Below are positions 25,981 through 33,088 of a stretch of 64,000 nucleotides of DNA, piece after piece. The position numbers and the translations under genes are program-made. This DNA is from a virus. Below the pieces are notes generated by a model, which was given only the letters and a program-made list of their open reading frames with translations, searched no databases and was not told where the DNA came from. The stretch is taken from the IMG/VR virus record IMGVR_UViG_3300036715_002961, positions 24,801-88,800 of that record; one strand, written 5' to 3'. Each line of letters opens with the position of its first letter. Position 1 is the stretch's first letter.

Positions 25981-26676
25981 CGGCTGGTTGAACCGAACTT
26001 CGAGAACGTTGTTTGAGAGATGGAATATTTCGGTGCTCACAGACAGGCCGCCGACGGACACGACGCCGACGGAGGGGCGAAATCCGAAATTGTGGGCGAT
26101 GGTCCACACCGCGAGAGGATCCGCAGCCACAAAGTCGAGGGTTTTTCCCGACGGGCCGGGCGGCCCTTGGGGTCCGGGGACGCCGCGAAGGGCGTTGGAC
26201 GGAACGACGACCGGCGGGCAATCCGGGGCTGAAATCACTACAACGGGCTCGTCGGGATTCGGATGCGAGTACGTGGGCCCGTTCGCCGCGCACTCGCAAA
26301 TGTGCCCCCCGTCGACGTCGTCGTCGGCGAGAACCACAAACGTCTGAACACTGGTTCGCGCGGGCCCGGTCGGCGTGAATACTTCCAGCCACAAACGCCA
26401 AACGCCGATTTCGTCAAGGTCGCCGTCTTGCAGCTCGCGCGAAAAAACCGCTTGCTGCGAGGTCGCCTCGACCAGGTCGACCGACCAGATTTTTTGCGTA
26501 CCAGACGGTTTCGTGACGTAGGCCGCACCGCCAGTAATCGCCGCCGGGTCGAGCGGCGGGAAGGGCGCGCGCGGGTTCGGCGGCGGGCGCGGAACAACGA
26601 TCGGGATGCGGTAGCCCACGCCCATCGATGGGCGGTAGGCAGCGCCCGGTTTGAGTTTGCAGCCACATGATCGCAT
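25954..26676 (-). CDS. Tail fibre with collagen-like segment
   Basis: 240 residues from ATG 26676; the frame is open further upstream but ATG is the only reasonable start. An N-terminal Cys and proline-rich part is followed by a BppU-like sandwich (residues 50-130). Then come a short collagen-like G-P-Q-G-P-P-G-P-S-G and a C-terminal domain with W-T-I-A-H-N-F-G-F-R-P-S. This order is common in tail fibres. The stop sits in the 29-base duplication. Confidence 0.65.
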   Translation of the reverse strand: MRSCGCKLKPGAAYRPSMGVGYRIPIVVPRPPPNPRAPFPPLDPAAITGGAAYVTKPSGTQKIWSVDLVEATSQQAVFSRELQDGDLDEIGVWRLWLEVFTPTGPARTSVQTFVVLADDDVDGGHICECAANGPTYSHPNPDEPVVVISAPDCPPVVVPSNALRGVPGPQGPPGPSGKTLDFVAADPLAVWTIAHNFGFRPSVGVVSVGGLSVSTEIFHLSNNVLEVRFNQPFAGTAHLS

Positions 26677-26689
26677 GGGCTGGATGATA

Positions 26690-26717
26690 CTCGACGGGAA
26701 CCCGGGTTCCCGTCGAG
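26690..26717. repeat. Dispersed palindrome copy 7
   Basis: A 28-base perfect palindrome, the longest, between the lipoprotein gene and the fibre gene start. No T-tract on either strand. Confidence 0.9.
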
Positions 26718-26728
26718 CGGGGGCGATT

Positions 26729-27031
26729 TCAGTCGACGCAGCGGACCGTGCCGCAGCTCCGAACCGCGGCGCGAGTAGGCGCAGCGGCGAGGCATTCGGG
26801 CTTGAGGTCGATATGCGTGTTCGCACGGGCGCGAGCGCATACCTGGTAGCAGGTCAAACCCGCGTCGACTGGCGCTAATTCGGGGCAACCGAGGGCGCGC
26901 AGGTTGTCGCAGGCTCGCGCGCAGATAGCGCTAGGGCGCGCGTCTACCTCGTCGGGGGGCGAGGATGGCGAGCCGGCGCACGCGACGAGCAGAAAGGCGA
27001 CCAGGGGGATCGAATCGAAGAGGCGCTTCAT
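26729..27031 (-). CDS. Cys-rich lipoprotein
   Basis: 100 residues from ATG 27031, overlapping the protease gene by four bases. The signal peptide ends F-L-L-V-A-C-A-G-S, a canonical lipobox. The mature part has at least seven Cys arranged as C-x3-C pairs. The pattern recalls Cys-rich lipoproteins of myxobacteria, so host origin is possible. It may be a spanin-like or superinfection factor near the lysis genes; no function can be proved. Confidence 0.68.
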   Translation of the reverse strand: MKRLFDSIPLVAFLLVACAGSPSSPPDEVDARPSAICARACDNLRALGCPELAPVDAGLTCYQVCARARANTHIDLKPECLAAAPTRAAVRSCGTVRCVD

Positions 27032-27807
27032 GGGGCGACCTGTACCACGTAGAGATCGCAAGTTCCGGGGTCGAGGATCCGGGCCTCGTCGAACCATACG
27101 AACCCGCCGTCGGCCCACTGGTCACCCCACGAATTGAGGATCCGGAAACGCGTGCCGTTGGCGTCGGTTTCGTAGCCAACGCACGCGAGCATGTGCCGGC
27201 CGAGTTCTTCACCGTCGAAGGCTCCGATGGGCTTTTTGCCGGTCGCGTCCTCGAATGCCTGGTCGACGCGGATCGCGAAAATGACCGGGTAGCCACGCGA
27301 GAGGGCGTGGCGCATTTCATCGACGCGAGTGCGGCCGACCGAATCGATCCGGTACCAGGCGGGGAGACTCGCGGCGCCGCCGGCTTGTAGGACGTCCATG
27401 GGCAGCGGTTCGAGGACGCGCTCGGCGTAGTCGGCGTCGAACGGCCAAACTCGCTCAGGCGGGACGCCGAAGTCGCGAACGGCGCGAAACAGCGTCCGCG
27501 CGGCGGTCCCCTCGTCGACCAGCGGTTCGGAGGCGGGCTTGTCGTAGAGGCGGGCGAGGGCGTAGAGCGCGAGGGCGGATGCCTCGGATCGGAATGCGCC
27601 AAGGCGGCGAAGGCGGACGTCGATCGCCGCAGCGGTGGCCTGGCCGACGCACGACGACGAGCCGAGCTGGTCGCGAACGCGCGCGACGTAGGGGGTCAAA
27701 TCGGCGCGCGCGGGGAGGAACACGAACGCGCCGAAATGAGCGCGGGTTGAGGGGGAATCGTCGGGGGAGTCGTCGATGATGTGGCCGTAGCCGCGTTTGA
27801 TGTTCAC
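27028..27807 (-). CDS. Papain-like (C1) cysteine peptidase
   Basis: 259 residues from ATG 27807. All catalytic elements of the C1 family are visible: oxyanion Gln 47 and Cys 53 in Q-L-G-S-S-S-C-V-G-Q-A, His 205 in G-R-H-M-L-A-C-V-G-Y, and Asn 225 in I-L-N-S-W-G-D-Q-W. There is no signal peptide. C1 peptidases are rare in phages. Maturation of virion proteins, degradation of a host surface protein or cell-wall peptide hydrolysis are possible. It lies between the hypermodification genes and the fibres, overlapping the lipoprotein. Confidence 0.8.
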   Translation of the reverse strand: MNIKRGYGHIIDDSPDDSPSTRAHFGAFVFLPARADLTPYVARVRDQLGSSSCVGQATAAAIDVRLRRLGAFRSEASALALYALARLYDKPASEPLVDEGTAARTLFRAVRDFGVPPERVWPFDADYAERVLEPLPMDVLQAGGAASLPAWYRIDSVGRTRVDEMRHALSRGYPVIFAIRVDQAFEDATGKKPIGAFDGEELGRHMLACVGYETDANGTRFRILNSWGDQWADGGFVWFDEARILDPGTCDLYVVQVAP

Positions 27808-27827
27808 GCGGCTACGGTATCAAATCG

Positions 27828-28598
27828 CTACGTCGCGAACCGATTTAGGCGGACTTCGGCGTGCCCCCCCTTTCGGGGTTTCATGTGGGAAACGAGGTCG
27901 GGGAAGCGAGCGACCAGATCGTCTGCCGCCGCCCTTGAGGTCTCGTGAGAGCGACCGAATGCCATGCAGCCGCCAGCCTCGACGCGGGCGCGGTTTTTTG
28001 GAGCCAGGTCGTTGAAGCGAACCACGGCGCGATCGTCGAGCCAGTAGAAGATGGTGCGCTCAATGTCGTCTTTGACGGGGACGGTCAAGCGATGCCGGCG
28101 GTCGTTGACGATTCCGTGCAAGGTTCCGATGATCGAGCGAAGGTCGAACGTCACGCCGCCGCCCATGAAATAGGGATTGAATAGCGGATACAGGCCCCAG
28201 ATCCGCGCGCGGGCGGCCGCACATACTTCGAACCCGGCATTGAAGACGCCGACCAGGTCGTTGACCTTCGAGAACGCGTTCGAGTTCTTTTCCGGGGATG
28301 CATAGACGGAATCGACGTCGTCGTCGCTTTGAACGATGAGGGCGCCATCTGGGAAGTAGTCGGTGATGAAGTTCCTTTGAGCCGTGAGCCCTTTCACGCC
28401 GACGACGAGTAGCCCATAGGAGTCCCGCGGGACGGCACACGCGTAGGCCGCGCGCTCCGCTTCGTCAGCGACAAAGATGTAAATGCGCTCGCGCTCGACA
28501 CCGCCCGCGCGAAGGGTTTGGAGGGCGCGACAGTCGATCAGGCTCGCGCGTTGGTAGCTCGGAATCGCCACTACCCAGTCAGTCGGATCGGAAATCAT
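27828..28598 (-). CDS. GT-A glycosyltransferase, TET-associated type
   Basis: 256 residues from ATG 28598, overlapping the PIG-L stop by four bases. A-I-P-S-Y-Q-R-A (11-18) is the nucleotide-sugar-binding start. G-L-T-A-Q-R-N-F-I-T-D-Y (70-81) is followed by Q-S-D-D-D-V-D-S (90-97), a DXD metal site. These match the glycosyltransferase type found next to phage TET enzymes that glycosylate 5-hydroxymethylcytosine in DNA. Expected product: a sugar on the oxidised base. The TET-associated subfamily is assigned from the combined motif and neighbourhood. Confidence 0.78.
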   Translation of the reverse strand: MISDPTDWVVAIPSYQRASLIDCRALQTLRAGGVERERIYIFVADEAERAAYACAVPRDSYGLLVVGVKGLTAQRNFITDYFPDGALIVQSDDDVDSVYASPEKNSNAFSKVNDLVGVFNAGFEVCAAARARIWGLYPLFNPYFMGGGVTFDLRSIIGTLHGIVNDRRHRLTVPVKDDIERTIFYWLDDRAVVRFNDLAPKNRARVEAGGCMAFGRSHETSRAAADDLVARFPDLVSHMKPRKGGHAEVRLNRFAT

Positions 28599-29269
28599 TG
28601 GAGGATCCCTCGTACAAGCCAGAATGCTTCCGCGGCCGCTTCCCCGACCTCTTCGCCTCGCGTTTCCGCCCATCGACGTACGCGGTCGACCGTGAGCCAG
28701 GTTCCCGGTCGGGCGAACTGGCTCTCGTAAGCAGCGCACGCGGCGAGCTTCGCGGATAGGTCGGCCGGCGAGAGCGGGAACAGGAACTTGCCGCCGGGAA
28801 GCTCGGGGGCGGGCCATACCGCCGCGTACGGGTATTCGTAGAGGGCGAGCATGACGCCGATGGTCGCCTCGCGCGGGCGTAGGGCCGCGAGAGTCGCGCG
28901 ATAGACGGCCTGGTGGTCTTGGTGGTGAGAGGCGTAGGCGACGAAAATTGACGTCGGGCGGAACTCGTCGATCCGGGCGTCAATCGACCCGACTAGATCG
29001 CGCTGGGCGACCATGTCGAGGCGCGATTGACGGTCGAGGCCCGCGGGGACGATGGCCCAGTCCTCTTCGGCTAGACCGAGGGCGCGCATGGAGGCGCGGA
29101 CCTCGTCGAGCGTTTGAACGGCACGACGCACGGGAGTCTCCCCGAAACTCAGGAAATCGACGCAACATTGCTTCCCTGCGCGCGTTTTGGCGGCGAGAAG
29201 GCCGCCGCAACCGAGCGCTTCGTCGTCGGCGTGGGGGGCGAGAACCAAGATCCGATCATCCCATCTCAT
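28595..29269 (-). CDS. PIG-L (LmbE) family deacetylase
   Basis: 224 residues from ATG 29269, overlapping TET by four bases. A-P-H-A-D-D-E (11-17) and H-H-Q-D-H (115-119) supply the zinc ligands and catalytic Asp of the PIG-L family. Members deacetylate N-acetylglucosamine-like sugars. Between a TET enzyme and a glycosyltransferase it most likely deacetylates the sugar placed on the modified cytosine, leaving a free amine. An alternative is precursor sugar processing. Confidence 0.85.
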   Translation of the reverse strand: MRWDDRILVLAPHADDEALGCGGLLAAKTRAGKQCCVDFLSFGETPVRRAVQTLDEVRASMRALGLAEEDWAIVPAGLDRQSRLDMVAQRDLVGSIDARIDEFRPTSIFVAYASHHQDHQAVYRATLAALRPREATIGVMLALYEYPYAAVWPAPELPGGKFLFPLSPADLSAKLAACAAYESQFARPGTWLTVDRVRRWAETRGEEVGEAAAEAFWLVRGILQ

Positions 29270-30171
29270 TCGCCGATCTCCAGTGATTGACCGTCGCGTA
29301 GTTCCTTGAGCCGTTCGTTCGGATCGACGCAATCGAGCATCTTTTCGCGCATGTAATAGACGACGGAAATCCGTTCTGCGTCCTCGGATTCCGAGACCAT
29401 GTCGGTGACACCGTGCCACTCGTGCGAGTTGAAAAACAGCACGTCTCCATCTTGGAGATCGACCGCGACACCGTATTCAGGGAATCCGAGAAGCGCGCCC
29501 GTGTACTTGCCCCGGCGGACCATGGAGATCACGCCGAATCCGTCTTTGAAGTCGCCTTTGTCCGTGTGGGTTCCGCTCGGCGCCGTGTTGTTGTTGACGG
29601 TCAGTGTCGTGAAGGGCGTCCCGGAAATGACGAACTCGGAGCGACAACGATCGCAGGCGGTGAGCTGGGCCTTGTAGCGGCTCGGCGAGGTCCGCTTGAA
29701 GAGGTCCGCGACGTGCGTGATCATCGGCATGATCGTCTGCCACTTTTCAGGCTCTTGCGCATTGAACGAGGTCTCGCGGCAGAACGGGAATCGGCCGCCT
29801 TGGCGATCGAAGTATCCGATGATTGCGGACGCAACAGCCACGAGGTGTCCGTTGGCATCACGCGTCTCTGTGTTTTTGCCAACGGTTCCATCCGCGAATA
29901 CTTTACGGGGACGTTTGGCACCCGCATATGCACCGCGATTCGTCGATTTCCGCTTACGTAGATCGTGGAGGGCGGGGTAAGCGCCATCGGTCAGCTCGAC
30001 GGGGATGGCCCTACGACGGAGCATCAGCAATGGCGCTCCGTCGGGCTTATAAACGTCCGCATCGCCGGTGAGCAGAACGGGGAGGTCGGAGGCCGAAAGC
30101 AGCTTACCGGCGAATACAGACGCACCGCCGGCGACGCGAGAGCGGAGTTGAAGCACGGGGACGGCGGTCAT
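29266..30171 (-). CDS. TET/JBP-like 2-oxoglutarate/Fe(II) dioxygenase
   Basis: 301 residues from ATG 30171. The double-stranded beta-helix core has V-N-N-N-T-A-P-S-G-T-H-T-D-K-G-D: iron ligands H202 and D204. W-H-G-V-T holds distal H253, and A-E-R-I-S-V-V-Y-Y holds R267 for 2-oxoglutarate. N-N-N-T before the HxD and the size match the phage TET/JBP family that oxidises 5-methylcytosine to 5-hydroxymethylcytosine in DNA. It overlaps the ParB-like gene upstream and the PIG-L gene downstream by four bases each, so it is cotranslated. The methylcytosine source is not in the window. Confidence 0.85.
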   Translation of the reverse strand: MTAVPVLQLRSRVAGGASVFAGKLLSASDLPVLLTGDADVYKPDGAPLLMLRRRAIPVELTDGAYPALHDLRKRKSTNRGAYAGAKRPRKVFADGTVGKNTETRDANGHLVAVASAIIGYFDRQGGRFPFCRETSFNAQEPEKWQTIMPMITHVADLFKRTSPSRYKAQLTACDRCRSEFVISGTPFTTLTVNNNTAPSGTHTDKGDFKDGFGVISMVRRGKYTGALLGFPEYGVAVDLQDGDVLFFNSHEWHGVTDMVSESEDAERISVVYYMREKMLDCVDPNERLKELRDGQSLEIGE

Positions 30172-30791
30172 TGGATCGCCTTTCGAAGCGCCGCAAGGAC
30201 GGTTTGAGAGAGGTCGGTCGTTTGGAGCTTCGCCGCGGCGCGCTTCGCGAGGGCGATGAACTCGGTGTGTTCCGGTTTTTGGAACAGAACCGAAACCAGG
30301 TTGACCGTGGTCTTGGCGGGGTCGAGTGAGACAGCTGGGAACCCGGGTTCCCTCGCGGGCGCGGGGACGTCGACGGGAATTTCGGGGATCCCCAGCTCAA
30401 GAAAAAATTCGTCGCCGTCGATGGGGACCTCCATGCCGTCGAGCATCGCGCGCAACAGAGCCGGATCGAACGCGCCGCGCTTCGCGTTGAGTTTGATCGT
30501 CAACGCTTTCGCCTGCACTTCGGTCAGGTCGTGCAGCTCGACGACTGGGCCGACGAGGAAACCGAGTTCCCGGGCGGCGCGCCATCGGTGCTCGCCGTCG
30601 ATGATGAGATCGCGGCGCTCGCCGGTCTCGTCGGTAGCCCAAACGAGCAGGGCCTGGGAGGCGATCCATCCGTCGTTGCGGAGGCCGTGAACAAGCGCGG
30701 CGCGCTCGCGCGCGCTCATGCGGTTGGGGTTCCATGGGTTCGGATTGAGCGAGAGAAGCGGCAGATTTTTGGCGGGTTGCATCGGTTTCAC
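30168..30791 (-). CDS. ParB/Srx-like domain protein 1
   Basis: 207 residues from GTG 30791 (GTGA overlap with the paralogue). N-P-N-P-W-N-P-N near residue 17 and I-I-D-G-E-H-R-W (63-70) are the ParB/sulfiredoxin nucleotide-binding motifs. The C-terminal part is unrelated to partition ParB, with no evident HTH. About half of its length is close to protein 2 downstream of the promoter side. A ParB-fold CTPase or phosphotransfer role in base modification is suggested by context. One dispersed palindrome lies in the linker (30337, E-P-G-F-P). Confidence 0.8.
   Translation of the reverse strand: MKPMQPAKNLPLLSLNPNPWNPNRMSARERAALVHGLRNDGWIASQALLVWATDETGERRDLIIDGEHRWRAARELGFLVGPVVELHDLTEVQAKALTIKLNAKRGAFDPALLRAMLDGMEVPIDGDEFFLELGIPEIPVDVPAPAREPGFPAVSLDPAKTTVNLVSVLFQKPEHTEFIALAKRAAAKLQTTDLSQTVLAALRKAIQ
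30337..30352. repeat. Dispersed palindrome copy 8
   Basis: GGGAACCCGGGTTCCC inside ParB-like gene 1, E-P-G-F-P frame. Confidence 0.9.
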
Positions 30792-31450
30792 GTGTCACCT
30801 ACGACGAGCTTGAGGGCCGAGAGGATGGTTTCGGGGACGGGGCGGCCGGCGATCAACGCGCGGAACTCGGCGTGCTCGGGGACGTCGAAAAACAGCTGCA
30901 CGTTGACGACGGCGGGCCGGGTCGACTGATGATCTTCGCCGACGGCGAACACAGGCGCGGCGGCGCCAATGGAGCTTTCCTCAGCCTGGATTTCCAGGGG
31001 CGCGACGGCGAGCATTTGCATGAGGCTCTCGCGCTCGATGCCAAGGTCGAGGCCGAGATCTTCGGATCCGAGGGCGAACTGAATCTCGCGAACAAGCGCT
31101 TCGAGACTCTCGCGTTTGAAGGTCCCGCGCTTCGAGTTGAGCTTGATCGTGAGCTTCTTTGCGTCGTTTTCGGAGAGGCCTTCGAGGCGGACGATCGGCC
31201 CTTCAACGATGCCGAGGCCGGTCGCCGCGCGCCATCGGTGCTCGCCGTCGATGATGAGATCGCGGCGCTCGCCGGTGGCGTCCGTGCTCCAAACGAGCAG
31301 GGCCTGGGAGGCGATCCAACCGTCGTTGCGAAGGCCAGCTTCGAGGCTCTCGCGCTCGAACTCGGTCATGCGGTTAGGGTTCCACGGGTTCGGCCGGAAC
31401 TGGTCGAGCAGTTCGTTCTGGCAGTTGCCGATGATTTTCTGGGTCGTCAT
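30788..31450 (-). CDS. ParB/Srx-like domain protein 2
   Basis: 220 residues from ATG 31450, with GAAGG upstream. It is a tandem paralogue of the next gene: R-P-N-P-W-N-P-N-R-M, G-L-R-N-D-G-W-I-A-S-Q-A-L-L-V-W and D-L-I-I-D-G-E-H-R-W-R are shared. The C-terminal 100 residues differ more but end in a similar beta-alpha unit. The DNA of the two motif regions is nearly identical, so the duplication or gene conversion is recent. Confidence 0.8.
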   Translation of the reverse strand: MTTQKIIGNCQNELLDQFRPNPWNPNRMTEFERESLEAGLRNDGWIASQALLVWSTDATGERRDLIIDGEHRWRAATGLGIVEGPIVRLEGLSENDAKKLTIKLNSKRGTFKRESLEALVREIQFALGSEDLGLDLGIERESLMQMLAVAPLEIQAEESSIGAAAPVFAVGEDHQSTRPAVVNVQLFFDVPEHAEFRALIAGRPVPETILSALKLVVGDT

Positions 31451-31483
31451 AGGTTGCGCCTTCGGGTTGATTGCATTTGCGGG

Positions 31484-31612
31484 TTAGTTCACGAAAAAAG
31501 CCGAAATCCGTTGAAAATCGGCTCGGTCGAGTTGTACGAATCGGGCGAGAGCTTCGACGGCGGGCCGATTCGTTCGCCAGACGCGCTGGATCCATTCAAG
31601 TTTGATTTGCAT
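31484..31612 (-). CDS. Short ORF between ParB-like genes
   Basis: 42 residues from ATG 31612, overlapping the end of the ParB-like gene 3 by 17 bases. Sequence M-Q-I-K-L-E-W-I-Q-R-V-W-R followed by an amphipathic helix. No ribosome site better than translational coupling. It fills the gap before ParB-like gene 2; function unknown. Confidence 0.45.
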   Translation of the reverse strand: MQIKLEWIQRVWRTNRPAVEALARFVQLDRADFQRISAFFVN

Positions 31613-32054
31613 CGGGGGGCGCGTCGAGGTCGATGAGGCGGGCCGAGACAAAATCGCCGCCGGCGAGCCACGCGGCGGTGGTCCGATGATGGCCGTCGTG
31701 GAGGTAGTTTTTGCCGCCGGCGCGCACCACGATCGGGACGTCGACGAGGGCGCCATGGCCGACGGCGCGGCGGCCGGGGACGATCTCGACGTCGCCGCGC
31801 TCGTACTGCATGAGGCGCGAGTCGCTGACGGTTCGTTGAATCGCCATGAGCGAGGCGATCTCGACCTCGACGACGGGGGCCGTCAGCGTGCGAGCGGCGA
31901 TGGCCGCGTCGGCGATGAGCGCCTTGTAGGCATCGCGGTCGGCGACGGGGAACGGGACCAACAACCGACCGCCGTCGGCCTCGTTGAGGTAGCGGGCGGG
32001 GTCGGGTAGGACGCCCCGTTGAGCCCATAAAACGAATGCAGAACGCGGTTTCAC
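31596..32054 (-). CDS. ParB-like protein 3, short form
   Basis: 152 residues from GTG 32054, with AGGG upstream. V-E-V-E-I-A-S-L, then D-V-P-I-V-V-R-A-G-G-K-N-Y-L-H-D-G-H-H-R-T-T-A-A-W (catalytic-type D-G-H-H-R at 120-124), is a ParB/Srx fold with His-His in place of Glu-His. It starts the operon that leads to TET. Divergence from proteins 1 and 2 suggests a different substrate. Confidence 0.68.
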   Translation of the reverse strand: MKPRSAFVLWAQRGVLPDPARYLNEADGGRLLVPFPVADRDAYKALIADAAIAARTLTAPVVEVEIASLMAIQRTVSDSRLMQYERGDVEIVPGRRAVGHGALVDVPIVVRAGGKNYLHDGHHRTTAAWLAGGDFVSARLIDLDAPPDANQT

Positions 32055-32063
32055 GCCGCGACC

Positions 32064-32351
32064 CTAGCGAGGAGTCGCAACGCTTGTAAACCAGTCTCCA
32101 AACGCCTCCCCGTGGCGCCACGCGCGGACGATGACAAATGCGGCCGAGTCGAGTCGAGCGCCCGTCGGTTCATCGCCGACCAGCTGCCCCGCGAAAACCA
32201 TAGTCGACGCGAACAGGTGCGGCGACGGGCGGGTTCCTCGACCGATGCGCGCCTCCATGAGCAGAACCCATGCGCAGGCGAAGTTCGCGAGGGCCGGGTC
32301 GTTCTGCGAAACGTCTTGGTACCAAAGGATAAGGGCTTGAAAATCGGTCAA
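32064..32351 (-). CDS. Hypothetical protein
   Basis: 95 residues from TTG 32351, where TTGA overlaps the upstream stop; a longer form from TTG 32399 is possible. An alpha-helical protein with W-Y-Q-D-V-S-Q-N-D and V-W-V-L-L-type hydrophobic helices. No family recognised. It lies between the packaging region and the ParB/TET operon. Confidence 0.5.
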   Translation of the reverse strand: MTDFQALILWYQDVSQNDPALANFACAWVLLMEARIGRGTRPSPHLFASTMVFAGQLVGDEPTGARLDSAAFVIVRAWRHGEAFGDWFTSVATPR

Positions 32352-32749
32352 TTTTTCGTCCCGCGGGTGGGAGGGGAAAACCAGCCGCCACCGGTCCAAT
32401 GACCGGCGAGCAGCGCGGCGGCGAGGCCGTCGACCTCGGCGTCGGAAATGGTGTCGTCGAGCGGCTCGGGAAACGACGCTAGCAGCTCGTTGAGCGCGTT
32501 CACGAGACTGGCGACCGCGGATCCCTCGTCGCGTGCGCGGATGTTGAAAAGCTCGTGGTCGAGGGCGCGGCGACCGGTGCGGCGATGGACCTCGGAAACG
32601 ATGAGTGCGAGCAGCACGGCGTCACCACTGCCCGTGATGCGAACGTCGGTCTCGACGCGGTAGGCGGCGTGGTTCCGCGGGCGCGTAGACGCCATGCGGC
32701 GGGCGTGGATGCGCCGCAATCGTCGCAGAACGTCCGCCAGCTCGGTCAC
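32348..32749 (-). CDS. Hypothetical protein
   Basis: 133 residues from GTG 32749 (GTGA overlap with the membrane protein upstream). Mostly helical, with R-R-L-R-R-I-H-A-R-R-M at the start and a C-terminal D-D-T-I-S-D-A-E-V-D-G-L-A. No family recognised. Confidence 0.5.
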   Translation of the reverse strand: MTELADVLRRLRRIHARRMASTRPRNHAAYRVETDVRITGSGDAVLLALIVSEVHRRTGRRALDHELFNIRARDEGSAVASLVNALNELLASFPEPLDDTISDAEVDGLAAALLAGHWTGGGWFSPPTRGTKN

Positions 32750-33072
32750 ACGCGCCACACGACTGCGACGCAAACGATGGACGCGATGACCGAGCAAAGG
32801 ACCGCAACGACGAAAACGATCGTCGCGACGCCGACCAGCGATCGAACATCGGGCGGCGGGGGCGGGGTATGCGACGAGAGGCGCGCCCCTAGCTCGCGGA
32901 TCAGGTCCTTGAGGCTCAGGACGTCGCGCCGAAAAAGCTCGCTCTGGTCGAGAGCCGTCTGCGAAATCCGATGGGCTTCCTCGCTGCGGCGGAGCGCTTC
33001 GGAGGCCGTTTTGAGAGCCGTTTGGGAGACCTGGTGGACCGAATCGAGGTCGACCTTTGCGGGCGCTTGCAT
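32746..33072 (-). CDS. Coiled-coil protein with C-terminal membrane anchor
   Basis: 108 residues from ATG 33072. Residues 10-65 are a coiled coil, then a run of five prolines, then a transmembrane helix near residues 80-105 (V-G-V-A-T-I-V-F-V-V-A-V). A tail-anchored topology, as in some holins or lysis regulators, but also in other membrane proteins. It sits just after the terminase gene. Confidence 0.6.
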   Translation of the reverse strand: MQAPAKVDLDSVHQVSQTALKTASEALRRSEEAHRISQTALDQSELFRRDVLSLKDLIRELGARLSSHTPPPPPDVRSLVGVATIVFVVAVLCSVIASIVCVAVVWRV

Positions 33073-33088
33073 GCGTAGACCTTACTCG

